From NCBI GenBank assembly GCA_963576785.1, contig OY756148.1:1984001-2048000 (forward strand): a stretch of 64,000 bases of DNA, given 5' to 3'. The notes beneath the pieces are model-generated. The model saw only the letters and a program-made list of their open reading frames with translations. It had not been told where the DNA came from and did no database searches. The DNA is from Chlorophyllum brunneum (taxonomy: Eukaryota; Basidiomycota; Agaricomycetes; Agaricales; Agaricaceae). Positions 1 through 12,439 of this stretch are shown here, one piece after another. The position numbers and the translations under genes were made by a program. Every line of letters starts with the position of its first letter. The first letter of the stretch is position 1.

Positions 1-965
1 CCAAGCTGGTATGTTGTCCCCATCTAGAAGGCTCTTATTCTTGTCTCATAGCAACCACCCTAGACTATTCGCCTCATTGTTAACGTTGCCCGCGTCATCA
101 ACGATGATCCTGACACCAAAGACTTCTTGCAGCTCTACTTCCTACCTGATTATTCCGTGTCACTCGCTGAGGTCCTGATCCCTGCTTCTGACCTCAGCCA
201 ACACATCTCGACGGCCGGAACTGAAGCTTCGGGTACTTCCAACATGAAGTTCTGCTTGAATGGAGGCCTTTTACTTGGTACAGTCGGTGGGTATTAGGCG
301 TTTTAATCTCGTTCCTGCTTTTGACTTCGTGTGTAGACGGTGCCAACATTGAAATCGCTGAAGAAGTCGGCGAGAACAACGTCTGTAAGTGAAGCCTGTA
401 AATGGATTACGGCCTAGTTGCTTACATGTCTCTTTCAGTCTTCTTTGGTCATTTGACGCCGTAAGTGTTTTCTGCCAGACACCCTCCACCCCCAGCTGAC
501 TAGTTACTCTCAGTGCTGTTGAGGATCTCCGATATCAGCACACCTACCACCCTATTCCTATCGAGCAGAAGTGTCCCCCTCTTGCAAACGTCCTCAATCA
601 AGTTTCAGCTGGCTTGTTTGGTGATGGTGGTGTCTACGAGCCGTAAGTGCACAAGTGTGGTTCATCACTGCATTGTTGACCCTCTGCTCTTCTAGTCTTC
701 TCAACACCATCCGTCAAGGAGATTACTACCTTATCACTGATGACTTTGACTCCTACATTGCCGCCTTGGCTATGGTCGATGAGGCCTACCTTGACAGGGA
801 TGAGTGGATCAAGAAATCGATCAGGACGACTGCCAAGGTATGGTTATACTTAAGTCTTCGCACATTCGCTCATGCTTTCGTTAGATGGGCAAGTTCAGCT
901 CCGATCGCGCAATCCTCGAGTATGCAGAGAGCTACTGGAACTTGGAGCAGGTGCCCGTCGCCTAA
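1..965 (+). CDS. GPH1: Glycogen phosphorylase, C-terminal part (5' end outside the window)
   Basis: Cytosolic PLP enzyme that releases glucose-1-phosphate from glycogen. Only the last part is present. Spliced exons are 1-8 (end only), 64-286, 337-384, 439-460, 514-642, 696-837 and 885-965, with short GT..AG introns between them. The family signature [10 protein letters not shown] is intact; the Lys in NMK is the known PLP attachment residue. It is followed by [12 protein letters not shown] and by the conserved FFGHLTP and DYYLITDDF stretches. The protein ends ...[10 protein letters not shown], the usual C-terminus of the family. No frame break is seen. The first exon joins as [15 protein letters not shown]. 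Recognition is by family motifs and is secure; allosteric properties cannot be judged from this fragment. Confidence 0.95.
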
Positions 966-1582
966 ATTTCGCCAAGATACACCTAAAATCTCCTTTACTT
1001 CGATGGACGAGTTACGGATTTCCATGACTATACGTTCTGTCCCCATTTCCACATACATACCGGTCGAACCTAAAAATACAACTTCATTTTCCCTTGAAGT
1101 TTTGCTCAGCGAACATGTACGACACAGATGGTTGAGCATATAACAGAGACATCAAAGAAAATCAAGGCTAAATAAGATGGATAGGGATATAAGATAACGA
1201 AAAAAGGATTCCAGAGTGAGTGTTGAAGTGCTACATGGATATCAAGGTTGGAAGTGATTGAAGGGCGGACCCAACATGACACAAATAGGAGTGAAGGTTG
1301 GGATACAGATTAAGCAGGGGTATCATCGTCCATAATTACAACGACTGTTAAGGGGTGAGACCAGGACTCAGGAAACACGGTGGTCTGGCTCAACGTGAGT
1401 TGGATGTTGGGGAAGGAAAGTTTGAATACGAACTAGGGTAACGTTTCTACATTGGTCCTTAGTCGTCTTTGGCAGTCGTGGACGTGATCTCAGAAGGTTC
1501 AGAAGGGACTAATCAAAGCTTCAACAAAGACATGTGACTAATGCGGAATATTTCTTACCTTGGGCTTGGATAAGTTCGGCAT
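966..1582. other. Intergenic region between two convergent 3' ends
   Basis: This stretch separates the stop of the phosphorylase from the stop of the minus-strand Msb1-like gene. It must hold both 3' UTRs and terminators. I see no further gene, repeat or RNA in it. Confidence 0.6.
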
Positions 1583-4500
1583 CTAATATTGCTCATCAAT
1601 AAGGGAATTCAATTCAACGAAAGAAAAGTGCCAACCATCATCAGCGGCTGGTAACTCAGCAGGTATCTCTTCGGTAATATCCTCCTTCTCGGTGGTATTC
1701 GTGTAGTGGCCGTTGCCATTCGCCACCTCGGGAGTAGGGATAGGTGTGGCTTCGCCGTTGGTTGTAGTTACTGCAGCAGTAACATCGTCGGGGCTTGCAG
1801 CAGGAGGTTCAGTTGTGGTCTCAACTGCTCCTGCAGGTTCGTCTGCGGCGGGGGGAGCGATAGAGGGTTCTGCAGGTTCGGAGGCAGGTGGGGGAGCAGA
1901 GGCGTCGATGGCATCTTCATCTATTACTGCGGGTATGACATCCACAGGCTCAACAGGTTCGGCGGCAGGTGGGGGAGCAGAGCTGTCCATAGCATCCTCA
2001 TCTATGACTGCGGGGACGACGTCTACAGGCTCAGCAGGTTCGTCGGCCGTTTCTTCAGATGCATCAGTGGTGGCAACGGAAAATTCGCCAACGGGTTCGT
2101 GAATAGCAGGTGGTTCGCCAACGCTGGATTCCTCGGGTTCCGCAGGGGCGGATTCTGGCTCAGGAGTGGCGTCAACTGGAGGGATGACCGCTTCTTCGTG
2201 AGAAATTCCAACAGTGATAGGCGCTTGTTCATGAGGCAATCCTTGAAATACTTGTCAGGATTTCGGAGGTCAGATACTAGATAAATATTTACCTTCTGCC
2301 TCTGTCGGTGATGGTTCGACAGCAGCTTCTGGAGCGTCTTCAATGGGAGCATCAGGTTCTTGGATGATGGGTACTTCAGTGGCCATGACCTCTGGAGTGG
2401 GGTCTACGTCAGCGGTGGCGGGCTCTTCAGCGATCTCATCACGAGCAGTGTCGGCGGGTTCGGGAGTTTCTTCGACAACGGCAGCGGATTCTTCGGAGGC
2501 GAGTTCGTCAGCAACAGAATGTTCATGCGCAGCGGCCGATTCAGTAACGGGTTCCTCCTCCGCCACGACGGTGGCAACCTCCTCGACTGCAACCAGCTCG
2601 ACCGCAGGTGGTGCCTCAACTACCGTCGGCTCATCATTTACGGAAGATTCCTCACCCACATTAGCCGCGATAAATATGTCGACCGCTTCTTCGATGGCCT
2701 GTGTGTCCTCGACCGTATCGGACTCCTCCATGGCATGCTCTTGGGCCACGGGTTCTTCGATTGTGACGGGTTCATCGGTGGCGACAGGTCCTCCAACAGG
2801 GGTTGCTGCGAGTTCCTCGTCAGTTGCCGATTCCTCATCAGCAGCGGGCTCGTTTGGGGCTACACCGGTGCCAGGTATCGTGACTTCGGGCGCCTCAACT
2901 GTGACATCCTCCACAATAGGCTGCTCAGGTTCGGTTTCTTCGACTACAGCGGGCTCCTCGATGATGGAGGGCTCCTCATCCACAGGAGCTGCAGACGCAG
3001 CTGCCAGAGGAGGTTCTTCGGTCGGAGCACTTGCCGCTACTTCAACGACCCCAATCTCTGGCTCTTCCTCCGCTATGGCACCCTCGGTTACCGGTTCTCT
3101 CTCTACTACGTCACTTTGTGCTACTTGTTGCTCCTCCTCAGCGACACTGTCCACCACGGATTCTTCCTCGTAAACCGGAACTATTTCCTCGACCACTGTA
3201 GCTTCCTGAATGGGGACAGGAGTGGGTTCCTCAGCTGTTACAGGCTGTGGCACAGTTGCGTCGACGGCTGAAGGTTCCGCATCTGTAGCAGGTGCTTCAA
3301 TAGGAGCGTGTTCAGTATCAGGTTCTTCAATTAGGACGGTGTCCTCGGTCAGCTCTTCTACCACGGTGGCGGGCTCGGCTGCTGCAATTTCCTCGATAGG
3401 TGCTTCCTGAACAGGGACTGGTTCTTCAACTGCAACAGTTACAGGTCCTTCAGCAGTACTACGTTCGGGTGCTGGTTCCTCCACAATGACAGGCTCCGAG
3501 ACCGCAGGAGCCTCGGTTTCTTTGGAAGCGGGCAGCTCGATAACGGGTTCCTCAACGACAACAGGTTCAAAGACGTCCTCTGCGAGAGCGGGTTGTTCAG
3601 GAGTGATATTGGCAGTCGAGAAAACGTGTGCTTCCGCTATAGGGTCCTGGACTACCTCGACAGGAGGGATTACTACGGTCTCCTCTGGCGCAGGAGTCAG
3701 TTCTTCGACAACAGGAGCTGTAGTTTGTTCTCCAGGCTCTTCCACATTCTCGACTACGATAGCAGAGGTGGGCTCATCAATGGGTGAATCCTCAGTAATA
3801 GTCTCTAGGACACGAGTTGGAACGTGCTCCTCGGCAGCCGGAGTAGATGTCGTGGGTTCACGTTTATCAGACTCCTCTCCAACCTGGATGATGGTAGGCT
3901 GGGCTTCCTCGATAGGTTTGGCAGCTTCTTCAGTATGCGTGGAACTTTCTTCAGCGTGGGGTAGGGTGATCGGCTGGCTCTCCTCAGCGGCGGACACAAG
4001 AGCCATAGTAGTGGCACCTGCTGCAACGACACCATCGCCCAATCCGTCCTTCTCCTTAGTCGATATTTCAGGAGCTTGCTCGGAAACCTCTGCGGATTTA
4101 CGCGTGGTATCGGCGGATGGTCTGATATCGGCGGACTTCCTTGATACGTCTGCCGACTTTCTTGGCGAAGGAACCCTCAATCTGACCGTCGAACTCGGCC
4201 TCTTATCCTCCTCCTTTAACACTTCGCCAAGTTCACTGACCCCGGTTGAGGGCGAAGCCTTCTTCTTGCTTTTGCTCGTCGTCGCAGATGCATAACCACT
4301 GTTCCGGCCCGAAGACGTGAAGAAACCAAAGAAGCGCTTCTCGGACTTAGTAGGTGATTTCTGGGAGGAGGCGGCGGATTTTTCGGGAGAACTGACTGCT
4401 TCCGCTGGTTCAACGACCTCGGGTGGGGCCGGGGCTGGAGGTGGCGGTTTGGCAACAAAAACGTGCTCAATGACGAGGTATTCGATGCGCTTTTCATTGA

Positions 4501-6565
4501 CAATAAGGTCAGAAAGGGATGATCTGAGCTTGCAAAGAACGAATTTGGGCCAGTTTGAGGCAATAGGGTCGAGTATGGAGTCAACCCAGAACTCGAGGAA
4601 AGCCTCGTCGATCTGAACGAGTGAGACTGGAATGGATTTTGACACGAGCTTGGGAATATCAGGTTGTGAAACGTTGGATACTCGAGGTGCAGCTACATCA
4701 GTAGATTTTCGGGTCGCACTGGGACTGCGGGAGGGAGCCTTGGAACGTCTACTGGATTTACGGAATGGCGGGTTGGTCTTCTCGACATCTTGCCCAAAAA
4801 GGGTGGAAGCAAGGGGAGCCACCGAAGGGGAGATATTTGAGAAACCGATTGAAGAGAACTGAGACCAATCGGTATCCAATGGCGAGGCAGCGGCGGATGG
4901 GATTGGAGAAGGATCAGAGGCAGGCTTAATGTGACCGTTGGTCGTGCCATTTAGGTGTTTGCTGCTGCTCTCTCCTGGTCCTGGTGACGACGCGTAACGA
5001 CGAGACCTTGGGGTTTCTTGCGGGACTTCCATGATACTGAAGGTGGGAGAGGTAGCCTTCCATGGATGATCGCCGGGGATGAGGGTGAGGTAGCGGACGG
5101 TTTCATCGGCGAAAACACGACTGAGGCCGGGATAGTATCCTGGGGAAGCACCGTCTTCGTCATTGCTGGACCTCCTGATCTTCTCCCATAGCGATGAATA
5201 ATCATTGCCATCGACAGCCACGTCCGCGGAAAGGGCATCTTTGATGAACTGGAGTGGGTGGCGTTGTACCTTCTCCTGGGGAGAGGAAAATTCGGTTTCT
5301 ACACGAACAAAGAGAGCCTCAAACTGGCGAGTGGTAAGCCGAGGACGGAGGAAGACATCATCGTCCGTTGTTGCACCTTTGGTAAAAGGATATTGGGTTA
5401 CAAGTTCCGTCAAGCGCGCGGGCATTCTGACTCTGAGAGACTCGTCCCTGGATGACAATATCAGAAAAGTGCGTCAGGATAACAGCCTGATACATACCTG
5501 ATTCTGGCAAGGAAAAGATGTTCCAAAATCCTCGCACTGGTCTGCCACCGGGCGTAAAACTTCGGCCAATCATCTTTCTCGTCGACACGCTGAGCTGCCA
5601 ACAGCCAGAGACCAAAAGACCTCGTGAGTTTACTGGCTGACGTGCTGTTCTTCTCTGAGTGCGCAGCGAGGGAGGAAAAGAGGTCGAGAGTAGCATTGAG
5701 AAGTTCGAGATGTGCAGGTGGGACGAGCGGAGTGAGCCCTTCAGTGTACACCTTGGAAGGATACTCTGATTTCCGCTCTGCCTCGGCGAAAGTCCGATAC
5801 CAGGATTCCTCCTTCCCAAAACTGCTACCACTGAGTTCGAGATGTCGTAAGCCCCAACGAAGTACAGCAGCAACGTCATGAGGCGAATGAGTAAAGTTGA
5901 CTTCGGATTCGAAGATGGAAGTGGGTGAAAGGGTAGTGATTGCGTTATTGGGATTCAATGAATGTATGAACAGCGAGATGAGTCTACGCTGAGTTTCGGG
6001 GGAAGCGGAATACCAATGAGGGTGCATAAGTCCGAGAGTTTCGAGTCCTGGTGATATGATTCCATCTTTTTAGTACACGTAAACTAGACGCCGTGAACGC
6101 ACCTCTGGTAATTATAGCTTGCGAACATGTCCGTACCAAAATCAGGGCTTCCAATGGAGTTAATCTTCTACTCCCAATGATGACGTCGGTTAGGATCTGA
6201 GCGTCGGGGTCAGCTTCAAATACGACGTCTAGGGCACGAGCCTGAGCGTCTTCCTTAGGGACCGGAAGGACAAGAGATAATTGAGGGAGATCGTCCTTTC
6301 TGCGGAGAAGTTCGGGAGAAGACGGTCTTGATGGTCGCGATTTCACTTTAAAGAGACCGAAGCCACCATCCTTCTCTTTGGCTTTCTCCTTGCCATTTGC
6401 AATTGGCGCATTCTCGGGGAACTCTGTAACACTGGGCGAGACTGGTTGGGACACGGCCTCAAACTTTCCGTCCAAGAGGGAACCATCCGATCCACGCCCC
6501 CCGGACGTAGGGGAACTTTTCTCGTCCTTCTTTCGACCGAAGACCTTGGACAAAAACGAGGGCAT
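1583..6565 (-). CDS. MSB1: Msb1/Mug8-like morphogenesis protein with giant acidic tail
   Basis: Minus-strand gene with exons 6565-6103, 6047-5498, 5447-2293 and 2241-1583, giving about 1608 residues. The first 120 residues are basic and Ser-rich. Residues ~120-470 carry the conserved core, including LTPLEALILVRTCSQ, an RGLETLGLMHPHW join across intron 1, and a helical stretch ending LFLARIR|DESLRVR. This pattern matches the fungal Msb1/Mug8 family, described as RhoGAP-like and linked to Cdc42/Bem1 polarity in yeast. The remaining ~1100 residues are low-complexity, first Ser/Lys-rich and then Glu/Pro/Val/Ala-rich, with many EEPV/VEEPA-type units. Long open frames on the opposite strand are compositional shadows of this tail. 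The family assignment rests on the core only. The start at 6565 gives MPSFLSKVFGRKKDE. Confidence 0.65.
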
Positions 6566-7614
6566 GGCGTGGCTTTCCTGGAGTGAAATAAGGGATACTA
6601 CGTATCAAAACGTGGCTTCCGATAATGAAGTCCATGTAACACTGACCTAGGTCGTCAAGGGATGAAAGCGGGGTCGTTTTCAGCCAGAACGGCAGCCAAA
6701 CGATATGGACGGAACGAAGGTTAGGAGACCCTGCGTACGCTCAACTTGCCACGTGCACATATTTGTTTGTAGAGAGCATTGTTTTTCAAGAAATTCCATT
6801 TCAAAATGATCAACACGCCCTACACCCTCCATGACCCATATTATAGTAGGATCGCAACAGACTGGCTCTGTGTGCAGACAGCGGCGTCCAATTGGCGTCG
6901 CATCGTTGATGCATAGGCATTGTCAATTTCTGAAGAATCAGATCCCCCTCGAAGTGCACAGCCACCAGCCCAGCCTCATGTGTACCTCATGTTCCCCGTA
7001 ACTTCTCGGAATGATTGCACCCTCCTCCCGGAAAAGTAGTCGATTAATGCACTCCGAAAGAGACCATACGTCGAGGAATCAGGCACTCAATGGAGAATTC
7101 ATGCCAGCAATGACAACTGTCGCCCTCGTGATAGGCTTGGATCCGGCGCTCTTGTGCATTCTTCCTATCCATCATCATCAAACCTCGCTATAATTTCTTC
7201 ATCGACTCTCGTTATATGTTAAACGCTTTGCCCAGCCCCGGGAGATACGACACAAACGAACCTATCATCGTTTACGGAACCCGATGCTTTTCACTCTGTT
7301 TTCCTCTCCATCATTTCATCGTTCTAGTTTAAAACTCCACTGCTTTTACGATCAAAGTGCAATGATCTGAGAACAGACACCCCTTGTGCTACATCACGAA
7401 TCACGCTTTCGGCGTCAAAAATCACGACTCTGATTGCTTAAAACGAGGGTAAAGCTCTCATGAACCCAAAAATACCCTGAAAACTGTATTGCATCTCTCA
7501 AGGCATCAGTTTTAGAATGGGACAGTACAAGACATAACTAACAATGTAAACAACCTGTCCCAGGCCCGTCGCCACTCTCGTTCAAATCCTCATGACCCCA
7601 TGGTAGACGCCACC
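6566..7614. promoter_or_regulatory. Divergent intergenic region (Msb1-like / cupredoxin)
   Basis: About 1 kb lies between two divergent start codons, so it should hold both promoters. I see no convincing gene; the longest frame is about 60 codons. No element can be named with confidence. Confidence 0.4.
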
Positions 7615-9250
7615 ATGTTCTCTCTACTCTTGCTCCTCCAAAGTTCTACTCTCCTTGTCTCTGCCGCGACAACTCACAATGTGAGCGTTCCCCTAGTTTC
7701 CCGTTGCCAGATACCCATGGTTTGCTAGGTAACTGTCGGCGTCGAGGGCAGTTTCTATGTACCGCCAACCGTCTCAGCCGGTATGGGGGATACAGTTAAC
7801 TTTATCTTTGGAGGAGAGTATGTGTTTCAATCCCATCTTCTCAGGTTGTACCTCTAATATCTCAATTAAGCATCCACGACATAACACAGAGCACGCCCCA
7901 GAATCCATGTAGTCCACTCCCGGGTGGATTCAGTAGTGGTCTTCTAGGCCGAGGCCCTAACTTTGATGAACCTACGAAAATGTGGACCTTGACAATCACC
8001 AACGCCAGCATGCGTGAGTCTATCTGGAAAATGCCCTCACCTTACTCGATCTCATAGCGTCTAGCGCTATGGTTCTTCTGCGCTGCTACTATGCCCGTCT
8101 CGCATTGTGAATCAGGAATGGTTGGGCAAGTGACCAGTTGAATTTATGATCTCTTCCTGACTCCTTTCTTCAGAGCGATCAACCCACCTTCCCAAGATGC
8201 CTACTCATCCTTCGTTGCCGCCGCAAAATTAGTGTCGACCACACCAGTGGTAAGACTAGTGTTCTTGCCATAAACTCTTTCTCACGGCCGCATGCCTTAG
8301 TTCTCCCCTTCGCTTGTCATCAACGGTGTCGGAGCAACCGCATCAGCACCAATCACAATTTCGGACACATTCCCGACTGGAACAGCGTCACTCCCTACTC
8401 CCCAATCAACAGCGTCTGTACTGTCAAGTTCAAACACTGCATTAAGCTCAACAAGCACTTCAACACCTTCTCCGACCGCTTCGAGCAGTAACCGCGGAGC
8501 CGTCATCGGTGGCGCTGTCGGCGCAGCTCTGGGCGTCGTTGTTCTTTTCTGTATCGGCGCCTTCCTGTGCTTCCGCGTCAGGAAACATCGTCGTCAGTCT
8601 ACTGACTCTTCTTTCTTCGCTTACAATCACCGCAGTCCCCTCTCTCGCCACAATCCATTCCCGATCAGCCCACCCCATACAGCCATCTCTACCATCAATG
8701 CGACTAGTACAACTCACAGTCCAAACTACATAACAGCATTCGACGTCGAACGTGAAACTATGGCACAAAGACAACCACTCTTCCACTCCACCAGCATGAA
8801 CCGTATGGTATCAGAACACACCAACAATTCCAGTATGACGGCCAACACCCCGCTGCAACCACAGAGGCACCTACCCCATACGAACAGCGCAGGGCAGCTC
8901 AGTTCCCAGAACTCAACCTCACAGGGGTTCAGTCATAAATATAACCAGCCATCACAGAACCAAGACGTATCATTCGGTGTCACTCCTGCCACAACGGCTC
9001 AACCTGTGACACACAATCAACCAACGGATTCAACGTCGAATTCTGAACCTGGTGTCAGTGATGGTGTGGATATTAAAGCACTTGCTAAGGAGGTTGCTGC
9101 GGTGTTGAAGGAGGAGAAATCCGGTGAGGTGAGTAGGGGTGAGGGCCAGATATGAATCGACCTGATATCCTTCACGCTCGATCACCTACGGATTCTCTTC
9201 AGTCCGCGCCGCCCAAGTATCACACTGTCAACAACACGGATGATACCTGA
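7615..9250 (+). CDS. Membrane-anchored cupredoxin-domain protein
   Basis: Exons are about 7615-7680, 7729-7819, 7871-8013, 8065-8125, 8174-8249, 8301-9128 and 9203-9250. The signal peptide begins MFSLLLLLQSSTLLVSA; an in-frame ATG at 7600 adds five residues. Next comes one cupredoxin fold: VTVGVEGSFYVPPTVSAG, GDIHDITQS, then WFFCA and SHCESGM. The His, Cys, His and Met expected for a type 1 copper site are all present. A Ser/Thr linker leads to one transmembrane helix (AVIGGAVGAALGVVVLFC) with basic residues after it, then a ~200-residue cytosolic tail. The fourth intron (8126-8173) starts with GCAAGT, a GC-AG intron; using the nearby GT donor breaks the conserved frame. Fungal extracellular serine-rich cupredoxins are the likely family. 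Substrate and redox role are unknown. Confidence 0.8.
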
Positions 9251-10050
9251 AGAATCTGAACACTGTGGGACTTAGTTGGGTTATTTTCTGATTGTGTGGG
9301 TGCGAATAACGCCGATGCGGTTTACGAGAGTGGTTACATATCTGAAAGGCCTTGTGACGTTTAGCACTGTTTTGATTCGTTCTTTTCCGTTTTGACAAGT
9401 TCTGGACCGCGTGTCTCTCACTCTGTATAGCGATTCTTCAATCAAAGACCCCTAATCCTTTTCAACTGATCTCGTTTGACTGCATTTCAAAGCCGGGAAA
9501 AGTAATTGCCGACCAAGCAGTCGTATTATTACTCGATCAACATTACCTCCCTAGGACAAGTAGGTCCAAAAAAATTTCTGCTCTGCTTTGATACTGTCAA
9601 CGAATGGTAAACTCGCCAAGGGTCCGGGAAGTGGACTTCTATGTTCACACCGAAAATGATACAGTAATAGAACTATATTCACACGTCCATTTATTTTCTG
9701 CTGCGAAGGTACAGTGAACCCATCGTGATTCCACCAACCATACGAAATCGAAGAGGAACGAGAAGATCTATACGGGACAGGTGGCTGATTAGAAGATTGA
9801 TGCACCATGATGGGCACAGGTTCACAAACCCCGCTTCGAACTCCATGTTGCGGGCACAGCCTCATTAAGAAGGGGGCGAGGTAAGGTGGGAAAGCGTTAA
9901 GAGTTGAATTACACAGCAGAGTGTACGTTTTAGACTAAGTAAGAGTGAAGGAATGTCAGTACCAAGTTAAATATTACAAGCATGCTACACGGTAGAGAAA
10001 TACGAGAAATCCTGTTTGTCGAAATTGAGTAGTCCAATGGTAAGATACGA
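9251..10050. other. Intergenic region, no supported gene
   Basis: A 104-codon minus-strand open frame (9551-9865) is present, but it has no recognisable motif or splice context. It lies downstream of P1; I checked it for a double-psi beta-barrel exon and found none. Confidence 0.5.
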
Positions 10051-10920
10051 TCATATCAATACACCTCGATCCCTCGGTTGGAGTGCAGAGCTATCCCCAT
10101 TGTTACTATCGTCGAATGCATTACCCCCACCGCCTATCTGTGCTCCATTTCCTCCACCTTGCGTGGATTGCGTAGGGGGAACAAGACTTGCGACGGCGCC
10201 GTCCGAAGTCGCAGTAGCGAAAGCGTTGTTACTACTCACCCCAGCTCCTTGTCCAGAGCCGGGATCTAGTCCGCTCCCTGCAGTAATGCTGCTAACCTGG
10301 GCGCTCGTGGTGTTTGGAGTACTTGGGTTTTCAAGCGCGGTCGTGGTTGTGGCATTGTTGATCCCTCCACCACCATTTCCTGTGTCCTCCCCCTTGCCAC
10401 TAGTCGTAGGCCCCGGAACATTGTTATTGGAAGACGTTTGGTGATGTTGATTCCTCGAACCAAGCACGCCGCCCAGCACAGCAGCTAAAATGATGGCCAC
10501 TAAAGCCACTACTACCATAATGATAATACCCTTTTTCGTCCGCCAGAAAGGCTTGGTAGGTTCTTCACTGGGTGTTTCTCTAGGTTGTAGTGGTGCTGCT
10601 GAGGACTCGATATCTTTATCTTGAGCATAGTATTGTTGATGATGGTGCGAGTCAGAGTCGGATCGGGTGGGTGGTAGTGGGACTGCTCGTGTTCTGGACG
10701 TTCGCTTGACGGTAGGTTCTCGAAGCAGATCTGGATTATATCCATCCTACAAAGTGCAAACAGAAGAGAAAATGAGAGGATCAGCCTCCATTACAGGGAG
10801 CAGTACTCGGTGATGACCAGGCAAAGCACATACTTGTAGATCTGCCTTCGTTACCTCCGGCGCTTGTGCCAGTAAATTCTCATCATAAGGGTTATAAGGA
10901 CTGGAAGATGGAGACGTCAT
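10051..10920 (-). CDS. P1: single-pass membrane protein of the FWRTKKG family, no DPBB domain
   Basis: Exons 10920-10834 and 10746-10051, 260 residues. The real ATG is at 10920 (MTSPSSSPYNPYDENLL). Exon 1 ends on a Gln codon (KADLQ) at a phase-0 intron, as in P2-P5. The N-terminal ~120 residues are polar and end with KPFWRTKKG just before the membrane helix (IIIMVVVALVAIILAAVLGGVLG). Lys/Arg on the N-side predicts N-in, C-out topology. The outside part is Gly/Ser/Asn/Thr-rich with no cysteines and stops after ~130 residues. It has a PLPPTR stretch but no clear PPPxY. I searched downstream on the minus strand for the microexon and barrel exons seen in P4 and P5 and did not find them. Function unknown. 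Confidence 0.75.
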
Positions 10921-11305
10921 TGCGGCAGCTTTCAAAGCTCTTGCGCCTGGTTTTTAAAGAAGGAAGAAGGGGGGGAGAAGAACGGAAGATGAGCGCTTAG
11001 ACTGAGTGGTGGGGTGGACTAACAGCCTCAACAGCTCAGGTCATCTGCGCCCGGGATATTCTTGTCGCCCGGGTTCATCAAAAGGGTCATCACCACTTCT
11101 GCATGCCTTACCCGTTTCAGTCACCAAACTCCCTTGGTAAGCATCGCATGGCGAAACAAACTCGAGCTTGAGAGCCCATAGCTGCGACGTTACATACGGA
11201 TTAATACTCTATTCACACTACCGATATAACTTATACATATTTCCATATCTTTTCGACATTAGCGCCGAGGGGAGACAAGGGATGCCGACAACCATGATAC
11301 CAATC
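10921..11305. other. Intergenic region
   Basis: This is the 5' flank of P1 and the 3' flank of the Fmp46-like gene, both on the minus strand. I see nothing else in it. Confidence 0.4.
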
Positions 11306-11897
11306 TCAGGTGAACCATCCCTTGGGTTGGTGTATCTCATCCTCCTTGATTTCTCCATCCCGCTTTTTCCTTAAATGCTCTAGGATCTCTTTAACACCAT
11401 CAACATCGCCAACCGCGGCTTTTCCATTTTCCCAATCGACTACAATGGGCCATTTGATGGCCTGGGGATTATCTTGAGCAAGCTGAGCAATACCACTCAA
11501 GGTGGTTGGGCGATCTTCAACTGAAGGGGCGGAAGGGTGAGCTGAGAGGAGGACATGGGCAGGTGAAACAGCTTTGGATGGGAAGTACGAGAGTATGGTT
11601 CGAAGTTGATCTACAGTTGGCGGTGATTCGACTATATCCAGGTTGAACTCAAGAGGAGGTGAGGTGGGCTTGTCACTTGGATATGGAGAGGAAAGTGAGT
11701 TGCGAAGGAGAGTTAGAGCTTTGGCGGAAGGTTGAGAGGAGGGACGGTGACTATATGAACAATGATAACTTGGTTTGTGTCAGGCGGTGATAAATACTCA
11801 CAAGATTGAAACATCGGGCTGGTGGTCATTAGAACAAATCAACTGGCAGATAATTCGAGGGACCACTCACCAAACGGCGCTTGAAGGAATTGAACAT
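11306..11897 (-). CDS. FMP46: Fmp46-like (DUF1687) thioredoxin-fold protein
   Basis: Exons 11897-11871, 11818-11802 and 11750-11306 give 162 residues; the second exon is only 17 nt. The reading is MFNSFKRRL|PDVSIF|HRPSSQPSAKALTLL, followed by FNLDIVESPPTVDQL, LSGIAQLAQDNPQA and WPIVVDWENGKAAVG, ending in a basic-acidic helix (VKEILEHLRKKRDGE). This order matches the small fungal Fmp46/DUF1687 family, annotated in yeast as a putative mitochondrial redox protein with a thioredoxin fold. No CxxC is present; the family is known for an atypical active site. It sits between P1 and P2 on the same strand but is not related to them. I am moderately sure of the family and have no evidence for a substrate. 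Confidence 0.7.
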
Positions 11898-12439
11898 GAT
11901 GTGTTCGCCTATAAAACCCTGCCTTGAAGGGAACGAGGCCTTGGATAACGTCATTTGTTTGTTCTCCACGCTCTAGGTAATTTTCTTCAATAAAACTTGA
12001 CACAGTGTAACACTCGAACGTCTAGAGTGAGAACCAATCAGGTAGAGAAAAACCACTATTGTCTCGCGCGACATTGTGCGGTATCCAGAGTTCCAGGGTA
12101 CAAGTCTACCACTAAATATCTCTAAATAATTTTGAGAGCCGATTCCACATCAAGCGGCGCTCTTACACTGACAATCGAGAAATATAATAGAGATATCAAA
12201 AATTGAATAGCAATACCACTGGGCCGCGAGAGAATCTGAGGAGTGTTATTAAATACACCTAAAACCTACATAACCCGAGACCATTAATACCATATTTTGA
12301 TTGACAAGGATGAGTGCACGAGAACACTCATGATGTTCACCCAAGTGAATCAAAAATCGAGCTGTCGCAAAGTTCGTTCCACTAGACTACATAACATTTT
12401 CAAAAGTAATCACCCTAATCCACAGCTACTCAAATACTC
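11898..12439. other. Intergenic region, AT-rich
   Basis: This is the upstream flank of the Fmp46-like gene and the downstream flank of P2. It is AT-rich and has no minus-strand frame that could supply a missing barrel domain for P2. Confidence 0.5.

Noticed and set aside
2343..4295. Several plus-strand open frames of 190-303 codons
   Set aside because: They lie antisense to the acidic tail of the Msb1-like gene and are Ser/Thr/Gly-rich mirror images of its Glu/Pro/Val codons. No splice pattern or domain.
9551..9865. Candidate missing barrel exon for P1
   Set aside because: Checked all minus frames for a microexon and the ACG / VVDxCxxC pattern; none present.
11898..12439. Candidate missing barrel exons for P2
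   Set aside because: Minus strand downstream of P2 is AT-rich with stops in all frames and no barrel motif.
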